A stretch of DNA of 13,332 nucleotides from JBKJTP01 sp046590195 (GTDB taxonomy: Bacteria > Bacteroidota > Ignavibacteria > Palsa-1295). Every line of letters starts with the position of its first letter. Position 1 is the first letter of the stretch. Below are positions 1-7,213 of this stretch, piece after piece. The DNA lies in assembly GCA_046590195.1 (NCBI GenBank), contig JBKJTP010000250.1, positions 1-13,332 of the forward strand, read 5' to 3'. The position numbers and the translations under genes are program-made. Under the pieces are notes generated by a model. The model saw nothing but the letters and a program-made list of their open reading frames with translations, made no database searches and was not told where the DNA came from.

Positions 1-137
1 AAAGCAGTACGGGACTCGGATTGGCTATCGTTAAGCGCATTATCGAAGGTCATGGCGGGAAGCTTTCAGTCGATAGCTCCCTGAATGTTGGCACTGTGTT
101 CGCTTTCTCTCTACTAAAGTCGGCCCCCACACATTAG
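1..137 (+). CDS. Sensor histidine kinase, C-terminal fragment (5' end outside window)
   Basis: This is the last part of a histidine kinase, read in the frame that starts at position 3 and stops at TAG 135-137. The visible residues begin S-S-T-G-L-G-L-A-I-V-K, which is the G2 box of the HATPase_c ATP-binding domain. They continue through a GHGG-x-L-x-V-x-S segment and a GT-x-F-x-F-x-L strand, the usual end of this fold. Only about 44 residues are inside the window, so the sensor domains, the phospho-accepting His and any membrane segments cannot be seen. The hybrid kinase on the same strand begins about 76 bases later, so the two may be co-transcribed and share a signalling pathway. The family call is firm; any specific role is unknown. 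Confidence 0.85.
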   Translation, partial: SSTGLGLAIVKRIIEGHGGKLSVDSSLNVGTVFAFSLLKSAPTH

Positions 138-213
138 CGACTCGACGTGATCGGCCTGATCGATCGCAGAGAGATGTTGCAGCTAGTTCTTTTGAGATCG
201 TTTTATTCGATTG

Positions 214-3200
214 ATGACATCAAGGATACTGATCCTCGAGGACAGCCCTCTAGATGCGGAGCTTACAATAGCTGCGCTGAACGATGGCGCCCTGGACTTC
301 GAAACCACGGTTGTGACTTCACGGGAGAGCTATATCCTTGCGCTCAGCCAAGCGGAGTTCGATGTCATTCTCGCAGATGATGACCTGCCTGAGTTCGATA
401 GCTTCGAAGTCCTTCGGATCGCGAAAGCATCGGCGCCGCAAGTACCCGTTATCTTTGTCTCGAATACGTCAGGAGTGGATCGTGCGATTGACGCAATTCA
501 TCAGGGTGCTACAGACTATGTGCTGAAGCAGAACCTCCAGCGACTTGTGCCGGCCGCACATCGCGCACTAAAGCAAAAGCGTATCCTAGCGCAACCGCTC
601 CATCCGGATCGCCATCGTCTCGACACGATCGTTAACTCGATCCCTGGAGTAGTATGGGAGCTCAAGACCGACGACGGCATCGAGCATCTGCACTGTACCT
701 TCATTAGCCCCAACATCGAAAGGTTCAGCGGCTATACACCGGAGGAATGGATCGAGATGCATCAGGTAGGATCCCGCGTAGTTGTGACCCATCCGGATGA
801 TAGAGCCTCCGTGAATGAGGCGATCCAATGCATCTGGTCTAGCGGTGCAGACGATGTGATCCAACACCGGTGGATCGCGAAGGATGGTTCTGTCGTGTGG
901 TTGGAGTCGTTCGTTTCACCCGTGCATGAAGGTGGTCGGATCAGGGGGATGCATGGTGTGTCGATCGATATCTCGAAGCGTAAGAAGGCGGAGCGTGAAC
1001 GTGATCTGCTGATCCAAAATGTTGAGCGTACGCACGATCAGATCGCGCTGCTGCTTCAGTCCGTAGAGGAGAGTGAAAAGCGTTATAAGACGATCGCTGA
1101 GGCGATGCCAGTCATCGTGTGGTCGACGGACTCGGAAGGCACCGTGAATTATCTCAATGAGCGTTGGGTAGAGTTCACTGGGGTCTCAAGGGAAGAATCC
1201 TATACGATGACGCTGGAGAGGTTCATCCATCCAGAAGACAGTGCAACGATCGCCCCGCAATGGGAGAGGGCTGCAAGAGCGGGCTTCGAGTTCGAAGCTG
1301 AACTGCGACTTCGCAACAAAGCTGGCGGATTTGAGTGGTTTCTCGCACGTGCAGTTGCTGTGCGGGATGATGAGGGTAAGCTCATTCAATGGATCGGTAC
1401 ATCGACCCCACTTAACGAGCAAAGACGATCTCGCGAGAACTTGCGATTGCTTGCGGAATCGAGCGAGATCCTTGCAAGCTCGCTCGATTACGAGACCACA
1501 TTACGCAGCGTTGCGAATCTTGCCGTGCCGAGGCTTGCCGATTGGTGTACTGTCGATATGGTCAACGAAACTGGCAAGGTCGATCGGTTGGCCGTTGCGA
1601 ATGTCGATCCGGAAAAGGTCAAGTGGAGTTACGAGCTTCAGAAGAAGTATCCCGCCGATTGGGATGCTCCGACCGGTGTACCGAATGTGATCCGCACTGG
1701 CAAGAGCGAATTCTATCCCTCGATCCCGCGTGAGCTGCTGTTGGCCGGTGCGAAGGATGAAGAGCACATGCGGATCCTCGATGAGATCGGCTTTACCTCT
1801 GCGATGGTCGTGCCGCTTGTCGCTCGCAACTTTGTGGTAGGTGCGATGACGTTCGTTGCTGCGGAATCGGGCCGCAATTACACCGAGGAGGACCTCGCAC
1901 TAGCTGAGGATATTGGCAGACGCGCCGGAATTGCGATCGATAACGCGTGGCTTTATCGCAAAGCGCAGGAGGAGCTGGAAGAGCGTAAGCGTGTCGAAGA
2001 TGCGGTGCGATTGAGCGAAACGCGCTTCCGTGCTCTTGTCGAGCAGTCGCCACTTGCGATCCAGATCTATGCAAGCGACGGCAATTGTCTGCAGGCGAAT
2101 CGTGCGTGGGAGCAATTGTTCGATACGCCACGCAAGAGTCTTGAGGGATACAACATTTTGCAGGATCAGCAAGCGGCCGATAATGGAATGCGTCCTTACA
2201 TCGAGCGGGCGTTCCAAGGTGAAAGTGTCGCTATTCCACCGACCTATTACGATCCCGCAGTGATCGGACGCAAGGGTCGGGCACGATGGCTTCGCTCATT
2301 CATCTATCCGATCAAACAAGAGGAGGATGTTCGAGAAGTCGCATTGATCCTTGAGGACGTCACAGATCGGCTTGAGTTTGAAGAAGCGCTTCGCAACGCC
2401 AAAGAAATTGCTGAGGCGGCAAATCAGGCAAAGGATAAATTCCTCGCCATCTTAAGTCACGAGCTTCGCACGCCGCTTACGCCTGTGCTCACAACGGTGC
2501 AGATCCTTGAGATGGATGAGAATTTCCCCGATGAATATCGGGGTTGGCTTGATATCATCCATCGTAATGTAGAACTTGAAGCCCGACTGATCGATGATCT
2601 GCTCGATCTTACACGCATCTCGAAGGGGAAGCTCAAGCTCAATCGAGAGAAGATCGATGTTCATCGATTGATCGAGCATGTTGTCGAGATCTATCGTGGA
2701 GATATCGAGAGCAAAAAGCTAAACGTACGAACCGAGTTCGCCGCAGAGCGTTCAGTTGTGGATGCTGATCCGGCTCGCTTGCAACAGGTCCTGTGGAATC
2801 TGGTAAAGAATGCTGTGAAGTTCACCCCGCAGCTCGGGACGATCGTCATTCGTTCTGAGAATGATGGAGAGACTCTGCATATCGAAGTTGAAGACACGGG
2901 TATCGGCATCGATCCTGCAATTCTTCCTCGCATCTTCGATGCATTTGAACAAGGTGAGCAAACCGTGACAAGACATTTTGGCGGCCTTGGGCTTGGACTA
3001 GCGATCAGCAAGAATCTTGTCGAGTTGCACGGCGGAAGGATCTCGGCCAGCAGCAAGGGACGTAATCGCGGTTCGACGTTCACTTTAGATCTCGCAACCA
3101 TCTCAGGCGATGGAGTCACCTCGTTGCCTCTGCAACGATCCCGCTTGAACAAGACTGAAGGTAAGGGAATGACCGCAGTGCTGCTCGTTGACGATCACAT

Positions 3201-3540
3201 CGATACGAGCCTTGCGTTGAAGCTCTTGCTCGAGCGTCGTGGGTTTGAGGTCAAGACTGCGAATACGGTTGAGTCAGGGCTCGATGCGATCCGCAAGCGA
3301 ACAGCTCAAGGTACTAGCTTCGATATCGTCATCAGCGATATCGGATTGCCGGATGGGTCGGGGCTTGAGTTGATTTCTCAATTAAGGGCGCAAGACCCAG
3401 CAGTAAAAGCGATCGCCTTGAGCGGCTTCGGTACGGATGAGGATATTCGCCGAAGCAAAGAGGCGGGCTTTAAAGAGCACCTCACCAAGCCATTTAGCTT
3501 CCAGAAACTCGAGGAAGTGGTACGCCGTCTGCTCTCCTAA
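214..3540 (+). CDS. Hybrid sensor histidine kinase, REC-PAS-PAS-GAF-PAS-HisKA-HATPase-REC
   Basis: A soluble multi-domain hybrid kinase of about 1108 residues; numbering here counts a possible TTG start at 211 as residue 1. The N-terminal receiver (about 5-125) has the acidic pair E10/D11, phospho-acceptor D56 in ILADDDLP and a conserved Lys in YVLK. PAS domains lie at about 134-260 and 289-405, with a short coiled-coil-like linker between them. A GAF domain follows (about 410-584), then a third PAS (about 600-724). The HisKA box is LSHELRTPL with H750. The HATPase has an N-box around N867, the G1 box DTGIGID at D895, and a GLGLGLAI G2 box. The C-terminal receiver has phospho-acceptor D1043 in VISDIGLPDG and LTKPF. 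No transmembrane segment or signal peptide is evident, so it is probably cytoplasmic and may sense through PAS/GAF ligands. ATG 214 directly follows TTG 211; neither has a good ribosome-binding site. The input signal is unknown. Confidence 0.95.
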   Translation: MTSRILILEDSPLDAELTIAALNDGALDFETTVVTSRESYILALSQAEFDVILADDDLPEFDSFEVLRIAKASAPQVPVIFVSNTSGVDRAIDAIHQGATDYVLKQNLQRLVPAAHRALKQKRILAQPLHPDRHRLDTIVNSIPGVVWELKTDDGIEHLHCTFISPNIERFSGYTPEEWIEMHQVGSRVVVTHPDDRASVNEAIQCIWSSGADDVIQHRWIAKDGSVVWLESFVSPVHEGGRIRGMHGVSIDISKRKKAERERDLLIQNVERTHDQIALLLQSVEESEKRYKTIAEAMPVIVWSTDSEGTVNYLNERWVEFTGVSREESYTMTLERFIHPEDSATIAPQWERAARAGFEFEAELRLRNKAGGFEWFLARAVAVRDDEGKLIQWIGTSTPLNEQRRSRENLRLLAESSEILASSLDYETTLRSVANLAVPRLADWCTVDMVNETGKVDRLAVANVDPEKVKWSYELQKKYPADWDAPTGVPNVIRTGKSEFYPSIPRELLLAGAKDEEHMRILDEIGFTSAMVVPLVARNFVVGAMTFVAAESGRNYTEEDLALAEDIGRRAGIAIDNAWLYRKAQEELEERKRVEDAVRLSETRFRALVEQSPLAIQIYASDGNCLQANRAWEQLFDTPRKSLEGYNILQDQQAADNGMRPYIERAFQGESVAIPPTYYDPAVIGRKGRARWLRSFIYPIKQEEDVREVALILEDVTDRLEFEEALRNAKEIAEAANQAKDKFLAILSHELRTPLTPVLTTVQILEMDENFPDEYRGWLDIIHRNVELEARLIDDLLDLTRISKGKLKLNREKIDVHRLIEHVVEIYRGDIESKKLNVRTEFAAERSVVDADPARLQQVLWNLVKNAVKFTPQLGTIVIRSENDGETLHIEVEDTGIGIDPAILPRIFDAFEQGEQTVTRHFGGLGLGLAISKNLVELHGGRISASSKGRNRGSTFTLDLATISGDGVTSLPLQRSRLNKTEGKGMTAVLLVDDHIDTSLALKLLLERRGFEVKTANTVESGLDAIRKRTAQGTSFDIVISDIGLPDGSGLELISQLRAQDPAVKAIALSGFGTDEDIRRSKEAGFKEHLTKPFSFQKLEEVVRRLLS

Positions 3541-3556
3541 AACCTGAGGCGCGTCG

Positions 3557-3739
3557 TTACTCTTGCGTCTGTGTTTTCTCGCGCCAGCGACGAGTCCGTT
3601 CTGCACCGGACAGGGGCTTCTCGCTTCGAGGTCGTCCGCGTTTCTTGCGCACATACGTCGCGAGGATATCCAGCAACTCCTCACGCGAAGCTTTCTGTAA
3701 ACGCTCAAACTCTTCCTGTGTTAGGCCCTTGCGATTCAT
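3557..3739 (-). CDS. Small basic protein with AT-hook-like motif, function unknown
   Basis: A 60-residue ORF running convergent to the hybrid kinase, whose stop lies 16 bases away. The N-terminal half (LTQEEFERLQKASREELLD) looks like an amphipathic helix. Residues about 32-42 read K-K-R-G-R-P-R-S-E-K-P, an AT-hook-like GRP core flanked by basic residues. The rest (SGAERTRRWREK) is strongly basic and resembles an AERxRRxRER pattern I associate with small phage and plasmid proteins of unknown role. Minor-groove DNA binding is a plausible inference, not shown. Start ATG is at 3739-3737; no Shine-Dalgarno sequence is visible. Its upstream region is shared with the gal cluster on the other strand and holds a tandem repeat at 3775-3809, so it could act on that region. 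Composition and an organised domain pattern argue for a real gene. Confidence 0.65.
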   Translation of the reverse strand: MNRKGLTQEEFERLQKASREELLDILATYVRKKRGRPRSEKPLSGAERTRRWREKTQTQE

Positions 3740-3871
3740 AGCACTGATAACGAGAAGCGGGAAAGCTTATCTGGTGAAGGTTGGTTTAGCCTGAAGGATT
3801 GGTCTAGCCGATTGGCCCATTATGAGTAACATAACACGGACTCAGTACAAAAGTAAACCAAAAATGCTGTC
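3740..3871. promoter_or_regulatory. Divergent intergenic region between AT-hook ORF and gal cluster
   Basis: About 130 bases separate the minus-strand miniprotein from the first plus-strand ORF of the gal cluster, so both promoters should lie here or just beyond. The region is more AT-rich than the genes and holds a tandem direct repeat (3775-3809), then CATTAT and TAACATAACA stretches around 3818-3836. I could not identify a convincing -35/-10 pair with normal spacing on either strand, so the promoter role rests on gene orientation only. Confidence 0.45.
3775..3809. repeat. Two-copy tandem direct repeat upstream of the gal cluster
   Basis: Copy 1 (3775-3791) reads TGAAGGTTGGTTTAGCC. Copy 2 (3792-3809) follows at once and reads TGAAGGATTGGTCTAGCC. 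They differ by one inserted A and one T/C change. A partial echo, GATTGGCC, follows at 3810-3817. Direct repeats of about 17 bases spaced under two helical turns in an intergenic region can be operator half-sites. No regulator is known for them. Confidence 0.7.
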
Positions 3872-4039
3872 ATGCCAGTAAAAAGCTATTCTGACGGACC
3901 AACACCTGACTCTACTAAAAGTGAACGGCAGTCAACTCCGACATTGAGCAAACGAGAGATAAAAATGCCGGATGGAAGATATATGATCTTTTATTCGGAG
4001 ACTAAGCCGCAGGAAGCGCGATCGGAGACAAGTAAGTAA
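3872..4039 (+). CDS. Small ORF of 55 residues directly upstream of galT, function unknown
   Basis: An open frame from ATG 3872 to TAA 4037-4039, which abuts the galT ATG at 4040 (TAAATG). The predicted protein starts MPVKSYSDG and has a Ser/Thr-rich N-terminal half. A more structured stretch, K-R-E-I-K-M-P-D-G-R-Y-M-I-F-Y-S-E, follows at about residues 28-44 and looks like a short beta-strand unit (basic strand, P-D-G-R turn, aromatic/aliphatic strand). The direct abutment with galT suggests translational coupling in one operon. An internal ATG at 3965, with GAGAG six bases upstream, would give only 24 residues; it has the better ribosome-binding site, so the start is uncertain. The frame is closed by TAA at 3854-3856. 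I do not recognise the family. It may be a real small protein or a leader peptide for galT. Confidence 0.55.
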   Translation: MPVKSYSDGPTPDSTKSERQSTPTLSKREIKMPDGRYMIFYSETKPQEARSETSK

Positions 4040-5023
4040 ATGTCAGAACTCCGCTATAATCCAATGCTTGGCGAATGGCTTGCCACTGCGACGCACAGGC
4101 AGGATCGTACCTTCTTGCCGCCTGAGGGCTTTTGTCCGCTGTGCCCAACTGCTCCTGGAGGCTTCCCATCCGAAGTGCCTGAGCCGGAGTACGACATCGT
4201 TGTTTTTGAGAATCGTTTTCCGAGCTTGCAGTCGAATCCGCCAAGGCCAGCGATCGAGTCGTCTGATCTTTATCCCGCAGAGCCTGGGGCCGGTGTCTGC
4301 GAAGTGGTACTCTATTCGAGTGATCACGATTCGACCCTTGCACTTCAACCGATCTCGCAGATCGAAAAACTCATTCGCGTGTGGGCAGATAGAGTTATCG
4401 AACTCAGCAAGCTTGACTTCGTCAAGTACGTATTCATCTTCGAGAACCGGGGTACGCAGATCGGCGTGACGCTTACGCATCCTCACGGTCAGATCTATGC
4501 GTATCCGTTCGTGCCTCCGGTTGTTCAGCGAGAGCTTGACAATGCGAAAAAGCATTTTGATGAGAAGGGGAGCTGTCTCATTTGCGACATCCGAAAGACT
4601 GAAGTAGATGACGGTAGAAGAATACTCGTTGCGAATGATGCGTGGACGGCTTACATCCCGTTCTTTGCTCGCTGGCCCTATGAGATACATATCACGCCGA
4701 ACCGGCATTTGCAAGCTTTGCCGGAGCTTGACAAACGCGAAGTTAGTGGACTGGCAGAAGTGATGAAGAAGGTGCTCTCTGCCTATGATAAGATCTTTGA
4801 CATGCCGATGCCCTATCTTATGGCGATGCATGGCAAGCCTTCGGATGATGGCGATTACGATCACTATCATTTCCACATTGAGCTTTATCCTTTCTTGCGC
4901 ACAGCGAACAAACTGAAGTATCTCGCTGGCAGCGAGACCGGTGCGGGTATGTTCATCAACGATACACTTCCTGAAGAGAAAGCAGAAGAATTGCGTAAGG
5001 TTGTTAACGAGCTGACATTCTGA
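4040..5023 (+). CDS. galT: Galactose-1-phosphate uridylyltransferase
   Basis: GalT transfers UMP from UDP-glucose to galactose-1-phosphate, giving UDP-galactose and glucose-1-phosphate in the cytosolic Leloir pathway. The 327-residue protein is slightly shorter than the roughly 350 of E. coli GalT. The active-site motif H-P-H-G-Q is present, with H149 as the expected uridylylated nucleophile (the equivalent of E. coli H166). C32 and C35 (FCPLC) match the zinc-binding pair of the N-terminal half. A second CxxC (C179, C182) and the HYHFH cluster (H275, H277, H279) followed by IELYPF fit metal-binding positions of the C-terminal half. ATG 4040 follows the stop of the small upstream ORF directly, with GGAG about 12 bases upstream. 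The stop TGA overlaps the galK start by one base, so galT and galK are almost certainly co-translated. Confidence 0.96.
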   Translation: MSELRYNPMLGEWLATATHRQDRTFLPPEGFCPLCPTAPGGFPSEVPEPEYDIVVFENRFPSLQSNPPRPAIESSDLYPAEPGAGVCEVVLYSSDHDSTLALQPISQIEKLIRVWADRVIELSKLDFVKYVFIFENRGTQIGVTLTHPHGQIYAYPFVPPVVQRELDNAKKHFDEKGSCLICDIRKTEVDDGRRILVANDAWTAYIPFFARWPYEIHITPNRHLQALPELDKREVSGLAEVMKKVLSAYDKIFDMPMPYLMAMHGKPSDDGDYDHYHFHIELYPFLRTANKLKYLAGSETGAGMFINDTLPEEKAEELRKVVNELTF

Positions 5024-6183
5024 TGGTTGATCCACAGCGTGTCCGTCAGATCTTTCACGACCGCTTTGGTGGAAGGCCGCGCTTGTTTCGCGCACCTGGC
5101 CGAGTGAATCTAATTGGCGAGCATACCGATTACAATGACGGCTTCGTGATGCCTGTCGCGATCGACCGCGACACGGTCGTTGCTGCGGCGCCTCGGCGAG
5201 ACAGTTTGCTTCGAGTCTATTCAGAGAATCTTCAAGAAGAAGCGACCATCGATCTTGCATCTTCAACTTCTTCTGAAGTTGGCTCCTGGACATCCTACAT
5301 CGAAGGTGTGGCTCGCGTCTTGATGAGCAAAGGTTGTGACATCGAGGGTGCCGATCTTGTGATACTGTCTGACGTGCCGGAAGGTGCAGGACTCTCTTCC
5401 TCGGCGGCTCTTGAACTCAGTGTTGGTACTGCAATGGCCGCGCTGAACAACATCGAGATCGAACCGAAAGACCTTGCGCTCGCCGCGCAGCAGGCAGAGC
5501 ATGAGTATGCCGGCACGCAGTGTGGCATCATGGATCAATATATCTCTGCGGCAGGTCAAGTCGATCATGCCTTGCTCATTGATTGCCGTGAGCTTACATA
5601 TAAACCGATCTCCATCCGCAGCGACAGCACATCATGGGTCGTAATTAATACCAAGGTAAAGCACAATCTGGCGACGTCAGAGTATAATGAACGGAGAAGG
5701 CAATGCGAAGAGGCTGTTGCAGTGATCGTGAAGTCGTATCCTCAGGTCAAGGCATTGCGAGATGCCGATCTTGAGATGCTGCACAACGTTAAGGACGCTA
5801 TGCAGGAAGTGATCCATCGCCGCGCGCGGCACGTCATCACCGAGAACAATCGTACGCTTCAGGCTGCGCAGGCTTTGGCCGCTCGAAGGATAGACGAGAT
5901 GGGGCTGCTGATGTTCTCGTCGCATGATTCGCTGCGGGATGATTATGAAGTGACATCGCCCGAACTCGATCTGCTTGTCGAGCTGGCGCGCAAGTTCGAT
6001 GGATGTCTTGGCTCGCGGATGACCGGCGGCGGCTTCGGCGGTTGCACGATCAGCCTTGTGCAGAAGGGGAGAAAGAGTGAATATATTGAGGCATTGTCGG
6101 CAGCTTATGAGAAGCAATTTGGTTTTGCACCGGCGCCGCTGATGGTCCAGAGCGCGCGGGGCGCTCACGAGATCACGACTTAA
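5023..6183 (+). CDS. galK: Galactokinase
   Basis: GalK phosphorylates alpha-D-galactose at C1 with ATP, supplying the substrate of GalT. The 386-residue protein has the usual length and all GHMP-kinase signatures. The galactokinase signature GRVNLIGEHTDY lies at about 26-37, with R27, E33, H34 and D36. The ATP-binding GLSSSAALE motif is at 123-131. The expected catalytic base is D171 in GIMDQY. The C-terminal glycine-rich motif MTGGGFGGC begins at 333. The start ATG at 5023 overlaps the galT stop (TGATG), so no separate ribosome-binding site is needed. No galE or mutarotase gene is visible here; an epimerase must be elsewhere for the pathway to cycle. The last codons and stop fall inside the first copy of the 27-bp tandem repeat at 6172-6239. 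Confidence 0.97.
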   Translation: MVDPQRVRQIFHDRFGGRPRLFRAPGRVNLIGEHTDYNDGFVMPVAIDRDTVVAAAPRRDSLLRVYSENLQEEATIDLASSTSSEVGSWTSYIEGVARVLMSKGCDIEGADLVILSDVPEGAGLSSSAALELSVGTAMAALNNIEIEPKDLALAAQQAEHEYAGTQCGIMDQYISAAGQVDHALLIDCRELTYKPISIRSDSTSWVVINTKVKHNLATSEYNERRRQCEEAVAVIVKSYPQVKALRDADLEMLHNVKDAMQEVIHRRARHVITENNRTLQAAQALAARRIDEMGLLMFSSHDSLRDDYEVTSPELDLLVELARKFDGCLGSRMTGGGFGGCTISLVQKGRKSEYIEALSAAYEKQFGFAPAPLMVQSARGAHEITT

Positions 6184-6239
6184 GCTCAGGACCTAAGCAT
6201 CACGACTTAAGCTCAGGACCTAAGCATCACGACTTAAGC
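6172..6239. repeat. 27-bp tandem repeat, 2.5 copies, at the galK/topoisomerase IB junction
   Basis: Copies 6172-6198 and 6199-6225 are identical. A third, partial copy of 14 bases (ATCACGACTTAAGC) lies at 6226-6239. Copy 1 contains the last codons and TAA stop of galK. The partial copy contains, on the minus strand, the last codons and TGA stop of topoisomerase IB. Each full unit also holds an imperfect palindrome, GCTCAGGACCTAAGC. Its central loop would be too short for a good hairpin and there is no T-tract, so I do not call it a terminator. It is the only DNA between the two convergent genes. Confidence 0.92.
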
Positions 6240-7213
6240 ATCGCGATCACGGCAGCTTCGTCTTTGTCTAGGTCGGACTTCTTGGCCGCTTCTGCCGCCT
6301 CATCCTCAAACTTCTCGATCGTCACGCCTTTCTCGTATTTCTTGAGAACAGTCGGATGGATGTAAGAACCTCGAGCGACCGCAGCCGTGTTGCCAAGCTT
6401 CTCGGCTACGGCTTTGACTGCCTTCACGATATTCTGCTTGATCGTGCGCTCGCCTTTCACAAAGCCGATCTTCGCTAGCTGCACTGCGGCCTTGACCGAT
6501 GCACCCCACGTCCGGAAGTCCTTCGCGGTGAATGATGAATCGGTCGCCTGCTTGATGTAATCATTCACATCTCGCCCGGTGATCGACTTGATCCGTCCAT
6601 CCTCGGTGACATACTTGAACAGCTTGGCCCCTCTTAGCGACTTTAGGTCTTCCAATATTGGAGCGAGCTTCTTATCTTGCAGCGTCAGCATGTGATGGAT
6701 GTGGTGCTTGCCAATGAAATCGAACTCGATCTTACCTTCATCGATCTTCACATGCTTGCTCCTAAGCGTTGTGATACCAAACGTCTTGTATTGCTCAACA
6801 CTCTTTTCGGATCCGACGCGGAATGAGAGCTCGTCGATCAGCCGAATGATCAGCGCAAGAACGCGGTCTTTACTTAGCTCCGGCTTGCGGAGATCGAGCC
6901 GTGCACGCTTGCGCAAGAACGGGAGCTTCTCGGCGAATGCCAGGAGCTTTGCAAATTTCTTCTTTTGTTGCCGTTCACGGAAGGTCTCGTGATAGAGATA
7001 TTGCAAGCGGCCCATCGCGTCGTGTCCGACAACTTGTACCTTTGATGCCGCCGAAGGCGCGATCAGGACATTGATCCAGGCTGGTGGGATGACAAGCGCT
7101 TTGATGCGTTCAAGTGTCGCTTTGTCGCGCAACTGTTTACCAGCGGCATCCTCATATTCGAAGCCCGACGCCTTCGTGCCCGTGCGGCGATACCAGTTCT
7201 TGCGAGTTGCCAT
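6227..7213 (-). CDS. DNA topoisomerase IB (poxvirus-like bacterial type)
   Basis: This enzyme relaxes supercoils by nicking one strand through a 3'-phosphotyrosine link. The 328-residue protein is close to the size of the Deinococcus radiodurans enzyme (346). The catalytic set is complete and regularly spaced: R132 in FRVGSE, K169 in GKHHIHH, R234 in DFRTWG, N275 in LGNT and Y284 in GSYIHP. The spacings (37, 65, 41 and 9 residues) match those I recall for the Deinococcus residues R137, K174, R239, N280 and Y289; bacterial members carry Asn where poxvirus enzymes have His. An N-terminal domain (about 1-85, with VIPPAW) precedes the catalytic domain. The start ATG at 7213 overlaps the stop of the upstream GH1-like gene by one base (TGATG), so it is probably translated from the glycosidase transcript. 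Its stop lies in the third repeat copy. Confidence 0.95.
   Translation of the reverse strand: MATRKNWYRRTGTKASGFEYEDAAGKQLRDKATLERIKALVIPPAWINVLIAPSAASKVQVVGHDAMGRLQYLYHETFRERQQKKKFAKLLAFAEKLPFLRKRARLDLRKPELSKDRVLALIIRLIDELSFRVGSEKSVEQYKTFGITTLRSKHVKIDEGKIEFDFIGKHHIHHMLTLQDKKLAPILEDLKSLRGAKLFKYVTEDGRIKSITGRDVNDYIKQATDSSFTAKDFRTWGASVKAAVQLAKIGFVKGERTIKQNIVKAVKAVAEKLGNTAAVARGSYIHPTVLKKYEKGVTIEKFEDEAAEAAKKSDLDKDEAAVIAMLKS

Noticed and set aside
147..380. 77-residue plus-strand ORF spanning the gap before the hybrid kinase
   Set aside because: It overlaps the start of the kinase in another frame, is rich in Cys/Arg/Gly and shows no family pattern; the kinase frame explains the DNA.
3409..3420. 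GCGATCGC octamer resembling the cyanobacterial HIP1 word
   Set aside because: I noticed this exact copy only once; the excess concerns GATC in general and not the full octamer.
4043..5293. 416-residue minus-strand ORF
   Set aside because: It is the antisense shadow of galT and the start of galK, both of which have intact catalytic motifs; its composition is unlike a protein (many Arg, Leu, His).
6186..6198. Hairpin terminator in the galK/topoisomerase repeat
   Set aside because: The palindrome is imperfect, its loop would be too short and there is no T-run on either strand, so it is reported as a repeat only.
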